Position numbers and translations under genes: made by a program
Part shown: positions 23,664 to 35,713 of the stretch, one piece after another
How the letters are laid out: each line of letters opens with the position of its first letter
Numbering within the stretch: position 1 is the stretch's first letter
Source of the DNA: Engraulis encrasicolus
Taxonomy: Eukaryota; Chordata; Actinopteri; Clupeiformes; Engraulidae
Assembly: GCF_034702125.1 (NCBI RefSeq)
Contig: NC_085876.1
Span: 21,178,822-21,242,821 of the forward strand
DNA length: 64,000 nt
Reading direction: 5' to 3'
The notes under the pieces: generated by a model
Database searches by the model: none
What the model was told of the DNA's origin: nothing
Seen by the model: only the letters and a program-made list of their open reading frames with translations

Positions 23664-24780
23664 AAAAGGCAGGTGAGGAGCACACTCTTTGTGCTGGTTA
23701 GGTTTCTCTCGGATACAGCCTACACAACTGAACTCTGTTGTCTGTTCCTCCAACAGAAAAAGAAGCCTGGTGAATTGAGAATAAGTTGAAAAAGAAGCAC
23801 ATCTTCCTTCATATTAATATCATACAAAGGGTTTCCATTAGAGTTGGTTGTACAAAGGGCTCTGGTTTTTGTGCTACACTCTTTCGTTTTGCACTGAAAT
23901 ATCCTAAGTGTTGTTTGTTCTCAAACCAGCAGAAGAATTGAAAAACAGTTCAAAAGAAGCTCACCTTTTAACAAGCAAACGAGTAGTTCATTTTGTTGAA
24001 GACTCAAGAAATAGACAGAGTAGAACAGAATTCAAGGTAAATTGCCAATCCAAGTAGGCCTATATAATAGGTGCCATTCTTATACTGATGTATAAGGTAG
24101 GGGAGTAGTCGTTCTCACTCAAGAGCATGGCCGTAACAGGGGTCATGCCCTCTGTATTTTTTTTCAGTAATGTAAAATGTATCTATGATGAAAATCGATA
24201 CATGATCAACAATGATAAATTCAGTCTGTATATGCCACCCCCATTTATCCTCAAGGCAGTGATTAGTGAAAACAAACTTAAGAGTTTGACTTAAGTGTGA
24301 CTAAATGTACAGTATGCTGTACAGCATGCAGTATTTGACCTCTGCTTACGGCCCTGGTCAAGGGCACCAAAGTGAGGCGACATAACTGTGAACAAGTGCC
24401 AGGTCGATGTGGGTTTTGTGCATAAATGCTCATATTTCCCTATACGCAATGGCCAACACATTGATGGCGGTGGTACCTTTAATGAGCCACAAAGTAAATA
24501 TTCAGAATATACAGTACATCACTGAGGTCTTCTGATTAGATAGTCACCATGCATTCACCCTTCAACACCCAGCAGCAGACTACTGAGGTGTGACATCTGC
24601 TATAATTGCTATAAAAGTATCTGAAAAGTTCAGAAGTAATCAAATGTGATGAAGCATCTGTGTGGAGTTTGTTTGGATAAATAATGAAACTAATACCTGC
24701 ATTGAAAGCTAACATTATAAACATTGCTGATCAAATATGGAAACTTTTGTAACTTTTATAAATATTGGAGATGTGCTAGT
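23664..24780. other. Unannotated stretch
   Basis: AT-rich, short frames only; no transposon ends or tandem repeats recognised. Confidence 0.5.
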
Positions 24781-24798
24781 TTCTCTCTCTCTCTAGTT

Positions 24799-24883
<85 letters not shown>

Positions 24884-24930
24884 CTCTGTCTCTCTCTCTC
24901 TCTCTATCTATCTCTATCTCTTTCTCTCTA

Positions 24931-25000
<70 letters not shown>

Positions 25001-25038
25001 TGTGTGTGTGCGAGAGAGAGAGATAGAGAGAGAGAGAA
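24781..25038. repeat. (CT)n array ending in (TG)n and (GA)n
   Basis: A long CT array with TATC and TTTC interruptions, then CCATGTGTGTGTGTGCG, then about 13 GA units. The CT and GA parts are complementary, so a hairpin across the TG spacer is possible. Confidence 0.95.
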
Positions 25039-26285
25039 ACTGTACGCAAACACATTTGCTCCAGTGTACATGTATGTCTGTTGCATGCCAGAAAGCGCAT
25101 CATGCATGTATATTATATGATGTGCGTGCAATATGCAGATGGTTGTGAACGCATGGATGAGGTCAGGATCAAATGAGAGAGGGCAGGGTGGGTGGATTTT
25201 AGGGTTTGACGATCTGTAATATTCCCAGTGAAGTGCTGTAAGCGTGTGACACAACCTGAGTTTATTATGGTCCTTTGAAACTACTCAAAATTTTAATGGG
25301 GCAGCACATGGGCCCACCTTCAATATAGAGTGTTGACTGAGCCAATCATAACATCATAATGCAATAAAGCAGAAGGAATGAAAGGCTGATCTGTGCAAAA
25401 AAGAAAAAACTACTCGGGCTATTTTAGGCTATTTTTTTGTTCATCTGCAGGCAAGTCCATCTGCATATGCGTGAAAAGGAAATTAGATCTGCGAGAATTT
25501 AGATGGAAAGATATCATAGAAAATGTAAAAGCATATACCTTGAGGTGATCTAGCCAGGCCTACTGTATAATGTCTGTAAATACGTACTATATTAAGATAA
25601 AGGTTGGATGAGATCATGTACATAAACGTAACATGCAGTACATGAACTTATCATCAAAAGATAAAGTTCAGTGAACATTACAGTTCAATGCACAACCAAA
25701 TCGATGAAATGAACACACATTTTCTCAACAGAGCACGTGTGCACAGGACCGTGTAGCAGCAGAAGTTGGACCTAATGGCCATCAGGTGAAGTTTATTTAT
25801 GGCTCTGTTGGTAGATTTGTTTTTGACATGCAGACCACACCAGTTAAATGTCAAGTAAAGGCTATTTTACTTCCTTACATACAAACCGGAACCAAAAAAG
25901 TTGGGATGGGCATACTTGTTTTTTTTTTTTTTTCCAAACACTCAATCCATTAATAAGATGGCACACCAGGCAAAGACAACCAAGCTAAATTTTAGATTTG
26001 AGATAGATACTGTAGGACTATTATTTATACAAATTTCACACGGCAACAAATCTTTCAAAAGTTGGGAAATAATCAATGTTGTCGACTGAGTCTATGCGAG
26101 TGGCCATTGTTGTCTGAAACAACCATAATCACTTATTTTTTCATTCTCTACTTTGTTTAAACTTTTACTACGTCACATCACATCTATGAAAATCTTGTGA
26201 TCCTGATTGGTTCCACATGGTGGCTCGGGAGCAGGGAGTAGAGCGAATATGAAGACTCTTCAGATCCTCATGAGGCCGAGCGGAA
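25039..26285. other. Mostly unannotated; possible old transposon relic
   Basis: CCGGAACCAAAAAAGTTGGG at 25887 and CAAAAGTTGGGAAATAATC near 26058 look like the two ends of a degenerate short element. A T15 run lies at 25919. No gene. Confidence 0.35.
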
Positions 26286-26371
26286 ATAGACAATGGACTA
26301 GGGCTGTGTTTTTCAACACTGGGGTCGGGACCCCATGAAATAGACAATGTTCTAGGGTGGTGTCTTTCAGT

Positions 26372-26531
26372 CAGAGGCGCATCTTGTCACCAGGCTAGGC
26401 AGGAGCCGCTTGGGGCCCCGTAATGGTTAATAATACCTAAGATTTTAAACTACAGTCGTGGCAATTTGTTGCGAATGTTCATTCTTTTGAATTTTCGCTT
26501 GGGGCCCCAACTTATTCTACAATCGCCTCTG
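26372..26531. mobile_element. hAT-type MITE nested in the duplicated hAT end
   Basis: Ends CAGAGGCG and CGCCTCTG are perfect 8-bp complements. Removing the element restores GTGTCTTTCAG / TTTTTCAACACTGGGG continuity with the other copy of the duplicated segment, so the host copy records the empty site. The interior twice has CTTGGGGCCCC. Confidence 0.75.
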
Positions 26532-26754
26532 TTTTTCAACACTGGGGTCGGGACCCCATGTAGGAACGCCTGCAATTCAAATGGGGTCGCCTGAAATGTT
26601 ACGATTCAATATTGTTCTGGAAAAGCCATTTACAATCTCAGACGGTCTTAGATATCTATAGGTTTACTAGCCTACAAATTGTGTTGCTCAGTCATGTTTA
26701 ACACAATTTTTGTCTTGGAAAAGAAAATATGAATGGGGTCGCCATATCAACAAG

Positions 26755-26925
26755 TCCGACATGCGGACAAAGATGCGTCCGTCTATGCACTGACACCTTG
26801 TGGACACAGGAGGGAATGACAATTGAAAGAAAGCGTTTCAGACGGACAGACAGACAGACCGACCGACCGACAGACAGACTGACGGATGGACATACCCTCT
26901 TATAGAGATGGTAGGACGCATCTAA
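26755..26925. repeat. Dispersed repeat, copy 2 (GATGCGTCCGTCTATGC family)
   Basis: Order of motifs as in 9640-9780: AAGATGCGTCCGTCTATGCA, CCTTGTGGACA, GCGTTTCAGACGGACAGAC. It adds a GACA/GACC tetranucleotide run and then CATACCCTCTTATAGAGATG. GATGCGTCC recurs inverted as GGACGCATC at 26912, so it is an inverted-repeat element. Confidence 0.65.
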
Positions 26926-27091
26926 AAAAGGTTGAAAACCACTAGTCTAGGGAAAGTCAGGCTAGATTTTATCCAGAATGGGGCATGCTTAATCCTTGAC
27001 CCAGATTTCACATCAAGCAGTGTGGTGATGCTCTAAGGACCAGACATCCCTCACAGGGATCGTATGCCTCTACAGGGTACTTATACCACCA

Positions 27092-27098
27092 CACACAT

Positions 27099-27193
<95 letters not shown>
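27092..27193. repeat. (CA)n microsatellite
   Basis: About 50 CA units with one ATG interruption near the start. Confidence 0.97.
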
Positions 27194-27194
<1 letters not shown>

Positions 27195-27283
27195 CCATCT
27201 CAGTACTACTCACTTATCTCTATTTCAAGCATCAGCTTTTTTCATATAAAATCAAATGTGGTGCTTTTGAAAATACAGTTGTC

Positions 27284-27286
<3 letters not shown>

Positions 27287-27353
<67 letters not shown>

Positions 27354-27516
27354 TCCGTGCGTGTGTGTGTCTCTCTCTCTCTTTGTGCATGCGTGTGGTA
27401 CAGTATGTGCGTGTGTGTTTGAGAGAAAGAGACAGGAAGAGAGAGAGAGAGACAGACAGACAAATAGACAGAGAGACAGAGACAAAGGGAAGAGAGAGAG
27501 GGGGGGGGGGGGGGGG
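27287..27516. repeat. (TG)n-(GTGC)n-(CT)n-(GA)n-G17 compound tract
   Basis: TG array, about ten GTGC units with one GTCC variant, TG, CT, then a GA/GACA-rich section ending in a 17-G run at 27500-27516. It is one of five places where a GTGC/GCAC tetranucleotide block is embedded in or abuts a CA/TG array. Confidence 0.9.
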
Positions 27517-28398
27517 CTTCTGAAAGCTTGCTTGCTGTCAGCTTAATTCAAGTGAAGATAGTAGTAGTGCGTGATGGTCAGTCCGTCTCCTGAATCCCTG
27601 TAAACCGCTACCTATAAATTCTGCATCCGTTCAATATTAAATCAAAGGTGGTGGAGAGGGGAAATACTCCTGGGCTAACACCACAGTCTGTTCCTGGGCT
27701 TCATGTTTTTACTCTCAGGACATCATGAAAACATCTCCAACACATGGCCAGACAGGATGGATTAGTAATGTAGGTTGGCAGGCCTAGAAATGCATGTATA
27801 TAAGTACATGTATAAAAAATTAAAATAGAAGATGGACCTAGATAAGGTTTGTGGGGGATTTTTTTTTTAAAACATAAATGCAAACACTCATCCTTTATTT
27901 ATCAAGACCGTCTTGGGGAAATGTCTTACTATTCCATACAGTATATATGTGTGTATTCCCATTACAAATCGTGTATCAAAACTACTGTAGACATGGTTGC
28001 ATACTTCTGTAAAAAAAAACAAACAAAGAAAAAAATCACAATAATAATCCAACGTCATTATGAGTAGCACCTTTACCCCCCCCCCCAAAAAAAGTCCAGA
28101 CATGTACGTAATTGGCAGGAAAGACGTCGTAATTAATAGCAGCTGACGAAAAACCAGCAACAATATGGCGTGGATGATTAGCCTTGTGTGGTAGCAGAGA
28201 CTGATCTCATTAGTCGCGACGGTAGTCTGTGTTCTGTTCTACATCGGCGCCGCACTACCGATACGCATGAATCAGCCACTCTGCCTCATTCGGCCTCGTC
28301 GTCCCCATATGGACATATGGAGTTTGTGTGTGGAGGTAATTAGTTGAAGAGACAGATGTGGTAACAGACAAGGCTCAGGTGCGGCGGTTGGGCGTCAG

Positions 28399-28643
28399 CA
28401 GTGACGGATTATGATTCCAAGGGCCCCTGGGTCACACAGGAAGAAGGGCCCCTCCATGGGTGTTGCTATTTTACAAAACGATTCAGCCTATCCCAGAGAA
28501 AATGTGAAAATTCAGTTATTATACGTAGGTGTGATTTTAAGGCTATATGAGAATAGAAATATAGAAGCTCTGGATTCAGGGCCCCCTTGTCTCTTGGGCC
28601 CCTGGGCCTGTGCCCAGTAGGCCTGTGCAGTAATCTGTACCTG
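28399..28643. mobile_element. hAT-type MITE with perfect 8-bp target duplication
   Basis: Starts CAGTGACGGATTATGATTCC and ends CAGTAATCTGTACCTG. Both flanks are GGCGTCAG (28391-28398 and 28644-28651). The interior is dominated by GGGCCCCT blocks. No coding capacity. Confidence 0.85.
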
Positions 28644-28835
28644 GGCGTCAGACTTCATCTGCCTCGGTAATCACCACCTCTGGATGGATGGCTACAGGTA
28701 GGCTGGCTAGACTGCAGCCAGAATGTGCCCTCCTAGTGAGGCAACACATTCAGCGTTGCCTCTAGTCAGGACAAGAACAATACAAACACAATTCTGAGCT
28801 CCCGAAAAAACAGGAAGCAAACAACCATTATAGTA

Positions 28836-30403
28836 AGGTCGCCAAATTCCGTCCACTTCACTGATCACTTCACTGAAAACGTGATAATATCACTATTTCA
28901 AATACTATTTAATTATGCTATCGTATATTTTTGGATAGCGGCAACTGTGTAGATGAGGTAATGAGCAATATTAGCTAACATTGGTAGCCCTTTCTATCGT
29001 AATTTGGCGATAACGTCCAGCATGTCCACAATCTAGTTTCAGCACAATTCACCGACGAAAGGCTCCCAATTCCGCCCGCTTGATTTCAGGTCACGTCGGT
29101 ATTTCCGTTACTGTTTATTATTCCTTCATGTCATTTTGCTGATTTCGTTCACACTTGTAGTCCTGGCTTTACCGATGCGGGAACTGTGATTAGTTTGGTC
29201 GTTACTGTGGAAACGGTTGAATAATTTTGGTCCTAAAGCGAAACAGGGAAGCGGCCAGGGCGAGTTTTTAGCCAGAATGTCGTCGTGAAATTAAAGTTCC
29301 ATGCTGCCGTTACGACACCCTTCATTACAATGCTGTTTATGGCCGTTTGACTCGGTTTAACCCTATCCAGACCGGGCTTTTTTGGCATTCCTGGGACCGG
29401 GGGGGGGGGCTCTTTTGGCCCCCACCTCATAACTTAGGAACCGAATGGCGTATGACCACCAAACTCGGAGGAGATGATCGTCAGCCCAAAATCTATGATT
29501 GACATCAGTTTGGTGTCATTATTGGGTATTATGACATCATTATGACGTCACTTCCTGGTTTTATTGCCCAAAATGTCACTGTAATGTATTTTCCATCTAA
29601 CTTGGGTAATGCACATCAATTTAAGTTATGTGTATCAGACCACTTCAAATGTACACAAGAGTTTCTGATGCTCATGAAAATGTGAACAATTGCATGACAA
29701 AATCACATCGTAGATATGGCAAAGTGTCTTCAGTTTCGTATAACATTGCCGCAAGCACTCAGCCCTCAATAGCAGGATACATTATTACCAAAAGTGTAAG
29801 GCATAATCTACATAAGACACAAGCAATGAGAAATAAAAAGAAGAAATAAAATTGAGGTGAAATATGCATTGGTAAAGATAAAAGCAGGTATTTGATGATG
29901 TCATCAAATTAGCATAAATTAGCAACATTTTATAATAATTAATTTAGCAAATATTATATTTGGTTAAGTTATGCTAATGTAATGGAATAACTATACAATA
30001 AGTAGTACGCAATAAGGAGGGTACACTGATGAGACTCAGATCAGTGATTTTCTGTCAGACGTACCTGTCAGAAAACCGTTGCCATGGCAACAACAAAAAT
30101 GATAAACCTAATCTTTTGGTATCACACTGAAGCCAACTTCATTTTAGGAAAAGTCACAAAGTTTCGTAGTCATAGCTTAAGTCATTCAGGAGTTATACGA
30201 TGTCAAAGTTGGTGCGGGCACTTTTAGCCCCCCCCCCGGTCTGGATAGGGTTAAAATATCATCACCGTTTCAAATTGTAAGCATACAAACTCTGTATCAT
30301 GTCGATATCCATTCCTGACTTAAATAGTGGATACATAAATAACTATCATCACTTATAAGTAGGCGGGCGGAATTGGGAGACGGCCGGAATTAGGCGACTT
30401 GGC
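28836..30403. mobile_element. 1.57-kb inverted-repeat element with TATAGTA(A) duplication
   Basis: Left AGGTCGCCAAATTCCGTCC and right complement CAAGTCGCCTAATTCCGGCC form the terminal repeat. A second inner pair, CTCCCAATTCCGCCCGC at about 29064 and its complement at about 30361, extends it. TATAGTAA flanks both sides (28829-28836 and 30404-30411; the first A may belong to the element). The 52-kb paralogue lacks the insert and retains a similar single target. The 7-8-bp duplication suggests hAT or a related superfamily. No transposase frame. Confidence 0.8.
29361..30250. mobile_element. TTAA-flanked (piggyBac-like) non-autonomous element
   Basis: The terminal inverted repeat CCCTATCCAGACCGGG is perfect at both ends, immediately bordered by TTAA (29357-29360 and 30251-30254). 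CCC-start termini plus a TTAA target are the piggyBac hallmark. G-run and C-run tracts (29398-29409, about 30230-30238) lie subterminally. The interior is AT-rich and non-coding. It is inserted into the 1.57-kb element, making a three-level nest. Confidence 0.85.
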
Positions 30404-30539
30404 TATAGTAAACTAAGGGAGGTGGGTCAACCATACCATTTGGGAAAGTTTAATTGTTATGCTCTAGGTCAGACCAAGCCTCAAAGATTTGAAAATCAAT
30501 GATAATCAGGCTAGGCTAGACTGCAGCCAGCCCCTCTTT

Positions 30540-30918
30540 CAACCCAACCAGGGCTGGACAGGACAGGTAATCTGCCATACAGGTAAAGCCAGGGGTTCCC
30601 AAACTTCAGCATGTTAAGGCCCCCATACATACACCGATAGATCCCCTCTCGGCCCCCACCTTGAACCCCCCCCTCTCAAAGCAGGACTGGACAGGTAATC
30701 TGGCATACAGTGTAAAGCCAGGGGTTCCCAAACTTCAGCATGGCAAGGCAAGGCCACCATATACCGATAGATCCCTTCTCGGCGCCCACCTGCAGACCCC
30801 CCCCCAGCCAGGTCTGGACAGGTAATTTGGCATACATGGTAAAGACAGGGGCTCCCAAACTTCAGCATGTTAAGGCCCCCCATATATAAATCCCTAGACT
30901 GGCAAGCTAGGCTGCAGA
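30540..30918. repeat. Three ~128-bp tandem units (hAT-like GGGGTTCCCAAACTTCAG)
   Basis: AGGGG(T/C)TCCCAAACTTCAGC recurs at about 30591, 30720 and 30847. Each unit also has (C/T)TGGACAGGTAAT(C/T)TG, CATACA and AAGGCC. The core word resembles the start of hAT elements of the GGTTCCCAAACTT type, so a transposon end seems to have been tandemly amplified. Confidence 0.85.
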
Positions 30919-30971
30919 CCCCCCCCCCCCCCCCCCCCCACCCCCCCCCCCCCCCCCCCCCCCCCACCCCC
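30919..30971. repeat. Poly-C tract with two A interruptions
   Basis: About 50 C residues broken only by single A bases at two places. The complementary strand is an extreme G-run with quadruplex potential. Length may be an assembly estimate. Confidence 0.9.
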
Positions 30972-30999
30972 CTTCTACCAGGAGAAAATGAAAGAATTT

Positions 31000-32170
31000 G
31001 AGAGAGAAAGCTAGATAGGGGTGTAGAGAGATTAAGAAAGGTAGATGGATGGAGAGGGCAGTGGTAGAGCGACAGAGAGAAAGATGGAGGGAGATAGATA
31101 GATTTAAATGCATGTATTGGGAATGAATTAGATTAAGTTCAAACAGCTGGTCTTGAACACATCACTGACCTCGAATAAAATCCCATTATTTGTAGCAATA
31201 GACAGGTACTCTGGAAAACAGGGTATGTTCTGGGTAGGCCAACAGTCCTCCAGTTATTGTTGTTTTTATTTGGTTGTTTACATTTTCCTTAATATGTGGT
31301 AGCAAATTGGTGTGATTGAACCATCATAACTATTATATACATATGCTGCCCCCTCTCTTAGCCTGGCTCATTTTTTATCTGTTTACATGTAAACACTGCA
31401 TGTGGATAAGGGTTTTGAAATGTGTCTTCTAAAACTCAGTGTTCATTTAAACAAGTGGCGAAAAATATCCATACATGTAAACGGCTTCTTAGTGACAGAA
31501 ATGACAACTTTGTGAGTGTGGCATTACATTCCTAAATTCAATGTAAAAAAAAAAAACCTGAAATCATACGGCTAACAACATTTCTCCTGAAGTGGGTCCT
31601 CCTCTAAAGAGTTTGAAGAGGAAAAAGTTGCCCTAAGTCCCTCTTTGGCTAGGATTTCCAAGTACCTTGAAACTGTCATAAACAGGCTATGCAGCAAAGT
31701 AGCAGGCAGCCAGACAGAAGCGGCAAAAAATAAGACACCCACTTGTGATATAGTCTCCATTCATCAATGCTTACTTGAGACATATCACAGTTTTATAAAC
31801 CGCTCCACTCCACTCTGTTTAGATTTTTTTTTCTTTCAGAGCTCTGTCCTCTTTCTGACAAGGAGTTGGAAAAAATGAATCACATCTGAAAGCGCGAAAG
31901 CAGCAGATATAGGAAATATCTGTGAAAAAAACACATTGTGCAACAGTGTGAAATGGCACGAGGTGATATATCCTTCTGCTTCACAGAGCAAATTGAGCTC
32001 TGATACTTGGAACATTTCCCTTTACTTATTCACCGTATTATAGACTGAAGCAACAGCCTTGGACACTTTTGACCTCAGTGTCTGTCTAGAAGCTGACATT
32101 TTGTTGATCGTTAACTAGACTTATGGTTAAGCGATTTTCGTTTTAAATCAGAGAAGGTAACTAATCTAGA
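31000..32170. other. Unannotated stretch
   Basis: GATA/GAGA-rich at 31000-31105, otherwise AT-rich unique-looking DNA with short frames only. Confidence 0.5.
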
Positions 32171-32176
32171 TTTGGA

Positions 32177-32345
32177 CAGGGTCCCTATCAGCTTTTCGCT
32201 GGGCCCAGGACAAAGTCATCTGAAAGAGGCCCCCACGCAATAACTAAAATGTAATGAGGACGTAATGAGCAAGTCTCAGCCTCCTCTCTCCCTCTGGGCC
32301 CAAGACAACTGACCCCTTTGTCTGGTTTACCAGATATCAGGGAAT
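32177..32345 (-). mobile_element. hAT-type MITE relative of 36637-36790
   Basis: Starts CAGGGTCCCTATCAGCTTTT, with GCTGGGCCCAGGACAAAGTC and ATCTGAAAGAGGCCCCC shared with the copy at 36637-36790. The right end is degenerate and no target duplication was confirmed. Confidence 0.55.
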
Positions 32346-32579
32346 GCTGATAGTAGATGTAAACCAAGGCTTTTTTGCATTTTGTTGTCTGCCAGTGATG
32401 AAATTGCGTATTTTTTTGCACAGCATGTAAAACCATGCAACAGAAACATGCAGAGAAATGAACAGTAGAAATGGTAGCATGGTTGGCCAGACTAGTGTGC
32501 ATGAACCAGTCACTGGAAAGAGGACTGAAAATTACCTCAGTTATATTGTCTAAATCAACAAATACATACTTAAAGATCG

Positions 32580-33360
32580 CCTCTCAACGTAATTTAATTA
32601 ATATTGCCGTGTTCCCAATTGTTATTGAATGTGTTACGCGTTGGTCCTGTTTTAAAAAACGTTCTGGTTGCTTTGTTTCAAGACGTTTTTGCAAGCTGGC
32701 AAGGTGGCTTGTGGAGAAACGAGAGAGTGTTCCGTGTTTCTCGTGGAAATGCGTCTCTGATTGGCTCACTCCTCCTGCTCTCAAAGAAACGCGTCTCTGA
32801 TTGGCTCAGTCCTCCAGCTCCTGGAGAGAATGTAATGGGAAACAGAGTTGCCAGTTCCACGGGTGGTACTGCACTATAGGGGCGCCAACGGAGGCGTGCA
32901 GGCTCCATTCAGGGCTGTGCTCTTTCGACAGCGACCCCTAGGCGAGCTGTAGGCACGGAGCAACCGGAGTGAGCAGGCTTTATGTATGAGGCTTTGTGCT
33001 GTGTGTGTACCTGAGAGTAGCAACCAGCTGATAGCTAAGCTAAGCTATGTTTCGGGCCACCAGACGTTGCTTGTTTTGAAAACAAGCAGAAAAAAATTAC
33101 TCGACATGTTTTTAGATAAATGGGTCGATATAAACCTTTGTGGGCAACGCCTTCTTTCGACGTGACGAAACACAGAAAGGCTTTCGTGATTCGCTCGTTT
33201 CTCTGCATTATTTATGTAAATTGGGAAACACCGGGAAACACAGCCAGGAGAGTTGACGCACCGCTATGAGAGCCTTGCAAGTGAGTTTAACTTGGGGTGA
33301 CCGTCCGATCTTCGAAAGGAGTGAGTAAAACTGAGTTTTATCGGAAGTTGGCCTTTAAAA
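32580..33360. promoter_or_regulatory. CCAAT-containing promoter-like or repeat block
   Basis: Two copies of GCGTCTCTGATTGGCTCA sit about 42 bp apart (near 32750 and 32792). Each holds an inverted CCAAT box. The block then becomes CpG-richer (GGGGCGCCAACGGAGGCG near 32879) and carries GGGAAACACCGGGAAACACA near 33222. A promoter or 5' untranslated region is possible; a dispersed repeat with promoter-like content is equally plausible. There is no open frame with recognisable protein. Confidence 0.3.
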
Positions 33361-33997
33361 AACGCATGTTAAAAAAGTAGGTTCAGAAAGGAAAGTGAGG
33401 AAATAATATTTTTTACTAATTAACTGAACTGTATTACAGTACAGTTAATTACTGAACTAATGGATGTACTGTATGTGTGACAGAGACTACAGCATCAATT
33501 CAATGTCACAACAAGACATTCAGACAAGCTGTCATATTTCTACTTCAAAATCTCTCTTTCCCACTGGGTGGTGTTGGCCTTACACTGTCGTCTCACACAC
33601 AAACGAGCTCTCACACATATTGACTATGACATTGCAAAAAGAGAGTCAAATCGCTTCTCCCTGAGGGGGCCTTGACTTCTTTGCAGCAATTACTATGTGC
33701 CGTCATTACTTACAAATCATCTTCAAAAAATGATTTTTGTTCCCAGCATGATGAGACCTTTAAATATTTTTGTCCCCCACCCCCCAAATACTGCGCAGTG
33801 GAGGCAAAGTGCAACGCTAACAGTCTGACTACCCGAGGGGCCGGAATGTTTTTTTTGTGAAGGGAGGGTGTATTGTTTAAGGATTAGAGACTGTGGACTC
33901 CACTGAGGCATAAGAGCTTGACTTCAAAACATTAGCCAGAAAAAAGAAAAAAAATGATTTGAGTCATTGAATGGTATCATTGCAAATGAACCAAATG

Positions 33998-33998
<1 letters not shown>
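33361..33998. other. Unannotated stretch
   Basis: Contains a short imperfect palindrome TTAACTGAACTGTATTACAG / TACAGTTAAT near 33420-33450. No gene or transposon end recognised. Confidence 0.5.
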
Positions 33999-34195
<197 letters not shown>

Positions 34196-34561
34196 TCTTT
34201 GAATCTTAATTTAGATTGCAAATTACTCATGTATCACAGTCTTAGACCTGAATGTTACCCCATAAGAGGTCTGCCACAGGACTTCAAGTGTCTGCTCATG
34301 TGTATTATTGATAAAGATGATGCTTGTGTCTCCAGATGAGAAGACGTCCAATTATGTCAGAACACTAAGTAGTGTTGTGTCAAGTTCATAAATTGCCGTC
34401 CTGTCCAGTGCTGAAGCGAGTACGTGCAGGATTGGTGATTTCCATGATGGCAAAGGGTGCTTCATGTATGTTGTATGGCTTGCGTAGACTTTGATGTCTT
34501 CACCTATTGTGTAGAATGCGTGCAGTGTGCAGTTGCACAAACCCAAGAACATGCAGGTACA

Positions 34562-34729
<168 letters not shown>

Positions 34730-34734
34730 GTGTA

Positions 34735-35534
34735 AACCCCTGCCTCTGCACGAAAAAAAGAAGCCAATTGACATATCGTGCTGATCTCCCTACATGCTCC
34801 AGAGTGGTGCTTCCCTCTTCCTCTCCACATTAGTGTGCAGCATCATGCCATGCTAATACAGACCAATTAATTTGGCTTAGTGTTCTCACCAGAGAGATAA
34901 GCCATGAACTTTGGCCATGCCGTTTCTATGACTCCTTCGTGCAGCAGCCAGCGCTATTTTTTTGCCGATCCGCGAAAGGTCATGCAGTCAACAGTTAGGC
35001 ATCATTTCATATCATTTCTCTCACATTAGATATAATAGCTGGCATTTACTGAGCCAGTGATGATTTGATGTAGCCTGTATTTTTTATGCTAGAGAGAGAT
35101 GTTGAGAAAGCTCTCCTTGTCAGTATATCTCAGTGACTTCCCTTTGTCTATCTTTGCATCTCTCGACAGTGCTTTACTGTGTAATGGACTGTAGTCATAA
35201 GCACAATTTATAGTCAAGATTTACTCCAAGCAGACGCTTTTGCACACCTCTGTAGTTGGGCAGGTGTGCGGGATATTACCCCAGTGAGGTTGTCATTCAA
35301 GTGTAAAGAAATCCTCCTCACTGTCCTTTCCACCAGCAAACATTTGTTGAAACAATGTGGTCTGCTGCTGGTAGAATGGACAGTATACTGGATTTCCTTA
35401 CACTTGACTTGTTAAGATTCACCCCATTTTGTCAACTAATAGAGACTGAGGGCTTCCTTTACATAGTCATTTTCAAACTAATATTGCTCAGTATGCAATT
35501 CATTTAGCAGCTGGCATTTAGTGGTTTCTTTCGG
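34735..35534. other. Repeat-poor stretch
   Basis: No transposon ends. It is complex sequence with ATTAATTTGGC and other AT-rich words. Candidate conserved non-coding DNA, by inference only. Confidence 0.35.
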
Positions 35535-35713
35535 TAGCCCCTCAATGCAAGCCGTACCTCCTGTGGCACGCTGTAATAGACATTGAAAATGAACTACTAT
35601 AGTACTACACTAGGCCTACTATGACAGCGCACGGGGCCTTCAGTAATACATTACGACTTGGTCATTGCCATTCTGATAACAGCTAATTTATAATGCCGTG
35701 TCTTAAGGGGTTA
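35535..35713 (-). mobile_element. TA-flanked 'ACCCCTTA' MITE, copy 4 (inverted to copy 3)
   Basis: Begins TAGCCCCTCAATGCAAGCCG and ends GTGTCTTAAGGGGTTA. Nearly the whole interior is the reverse complement of 19161-19333. TA borders at both ends. Confidence 0.8.

Larger units (their letters stand above)
26286..26945. mobile_element. hAT-like 'GTTTTTCAACACTGGGG' element with duplicated left end
   Basis: The left end reads TTTTTCAACACTGGGGTCGG and the right end GGTTGAAAACCACTAG. CTAGGG occurs on both flanks, a possible duplication remnant. The first ~65 bp, from ATAGACAATG through GGGACCCCATG, are present twice, at 26286 and about 26339; the second copy is split by the insertion at 26372-26531. 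The interior also contains copy 2 of the dispersed GATGCGTCCGTCTATGC repeat. Confidence 0.65.
28722..30520. repeat. Older dispersed repeat interrupted by nested insertions
   Basis: Segments 28722-28828 and 30412-30520 together match 52066-52300: GTGCCCTCCTAGTGAGGCAA / TTGCAACTAGTTAGG-type words, GAAGCAAACAACCAT, then AACTAAGGGAGGTGGGTCAA, TTTGGGAAAGTTTAATTGTT and GGTCAGACCAAGC. The paralogue is continuous where this copy carries 1.57 kb of extra DNA. Confidence 0.8.

Noticed and set aside
30614..30967. Gly-rich minus-strand protein
   Set aside because: Produced by the poly-C tract and the C-runs of the tandem units.
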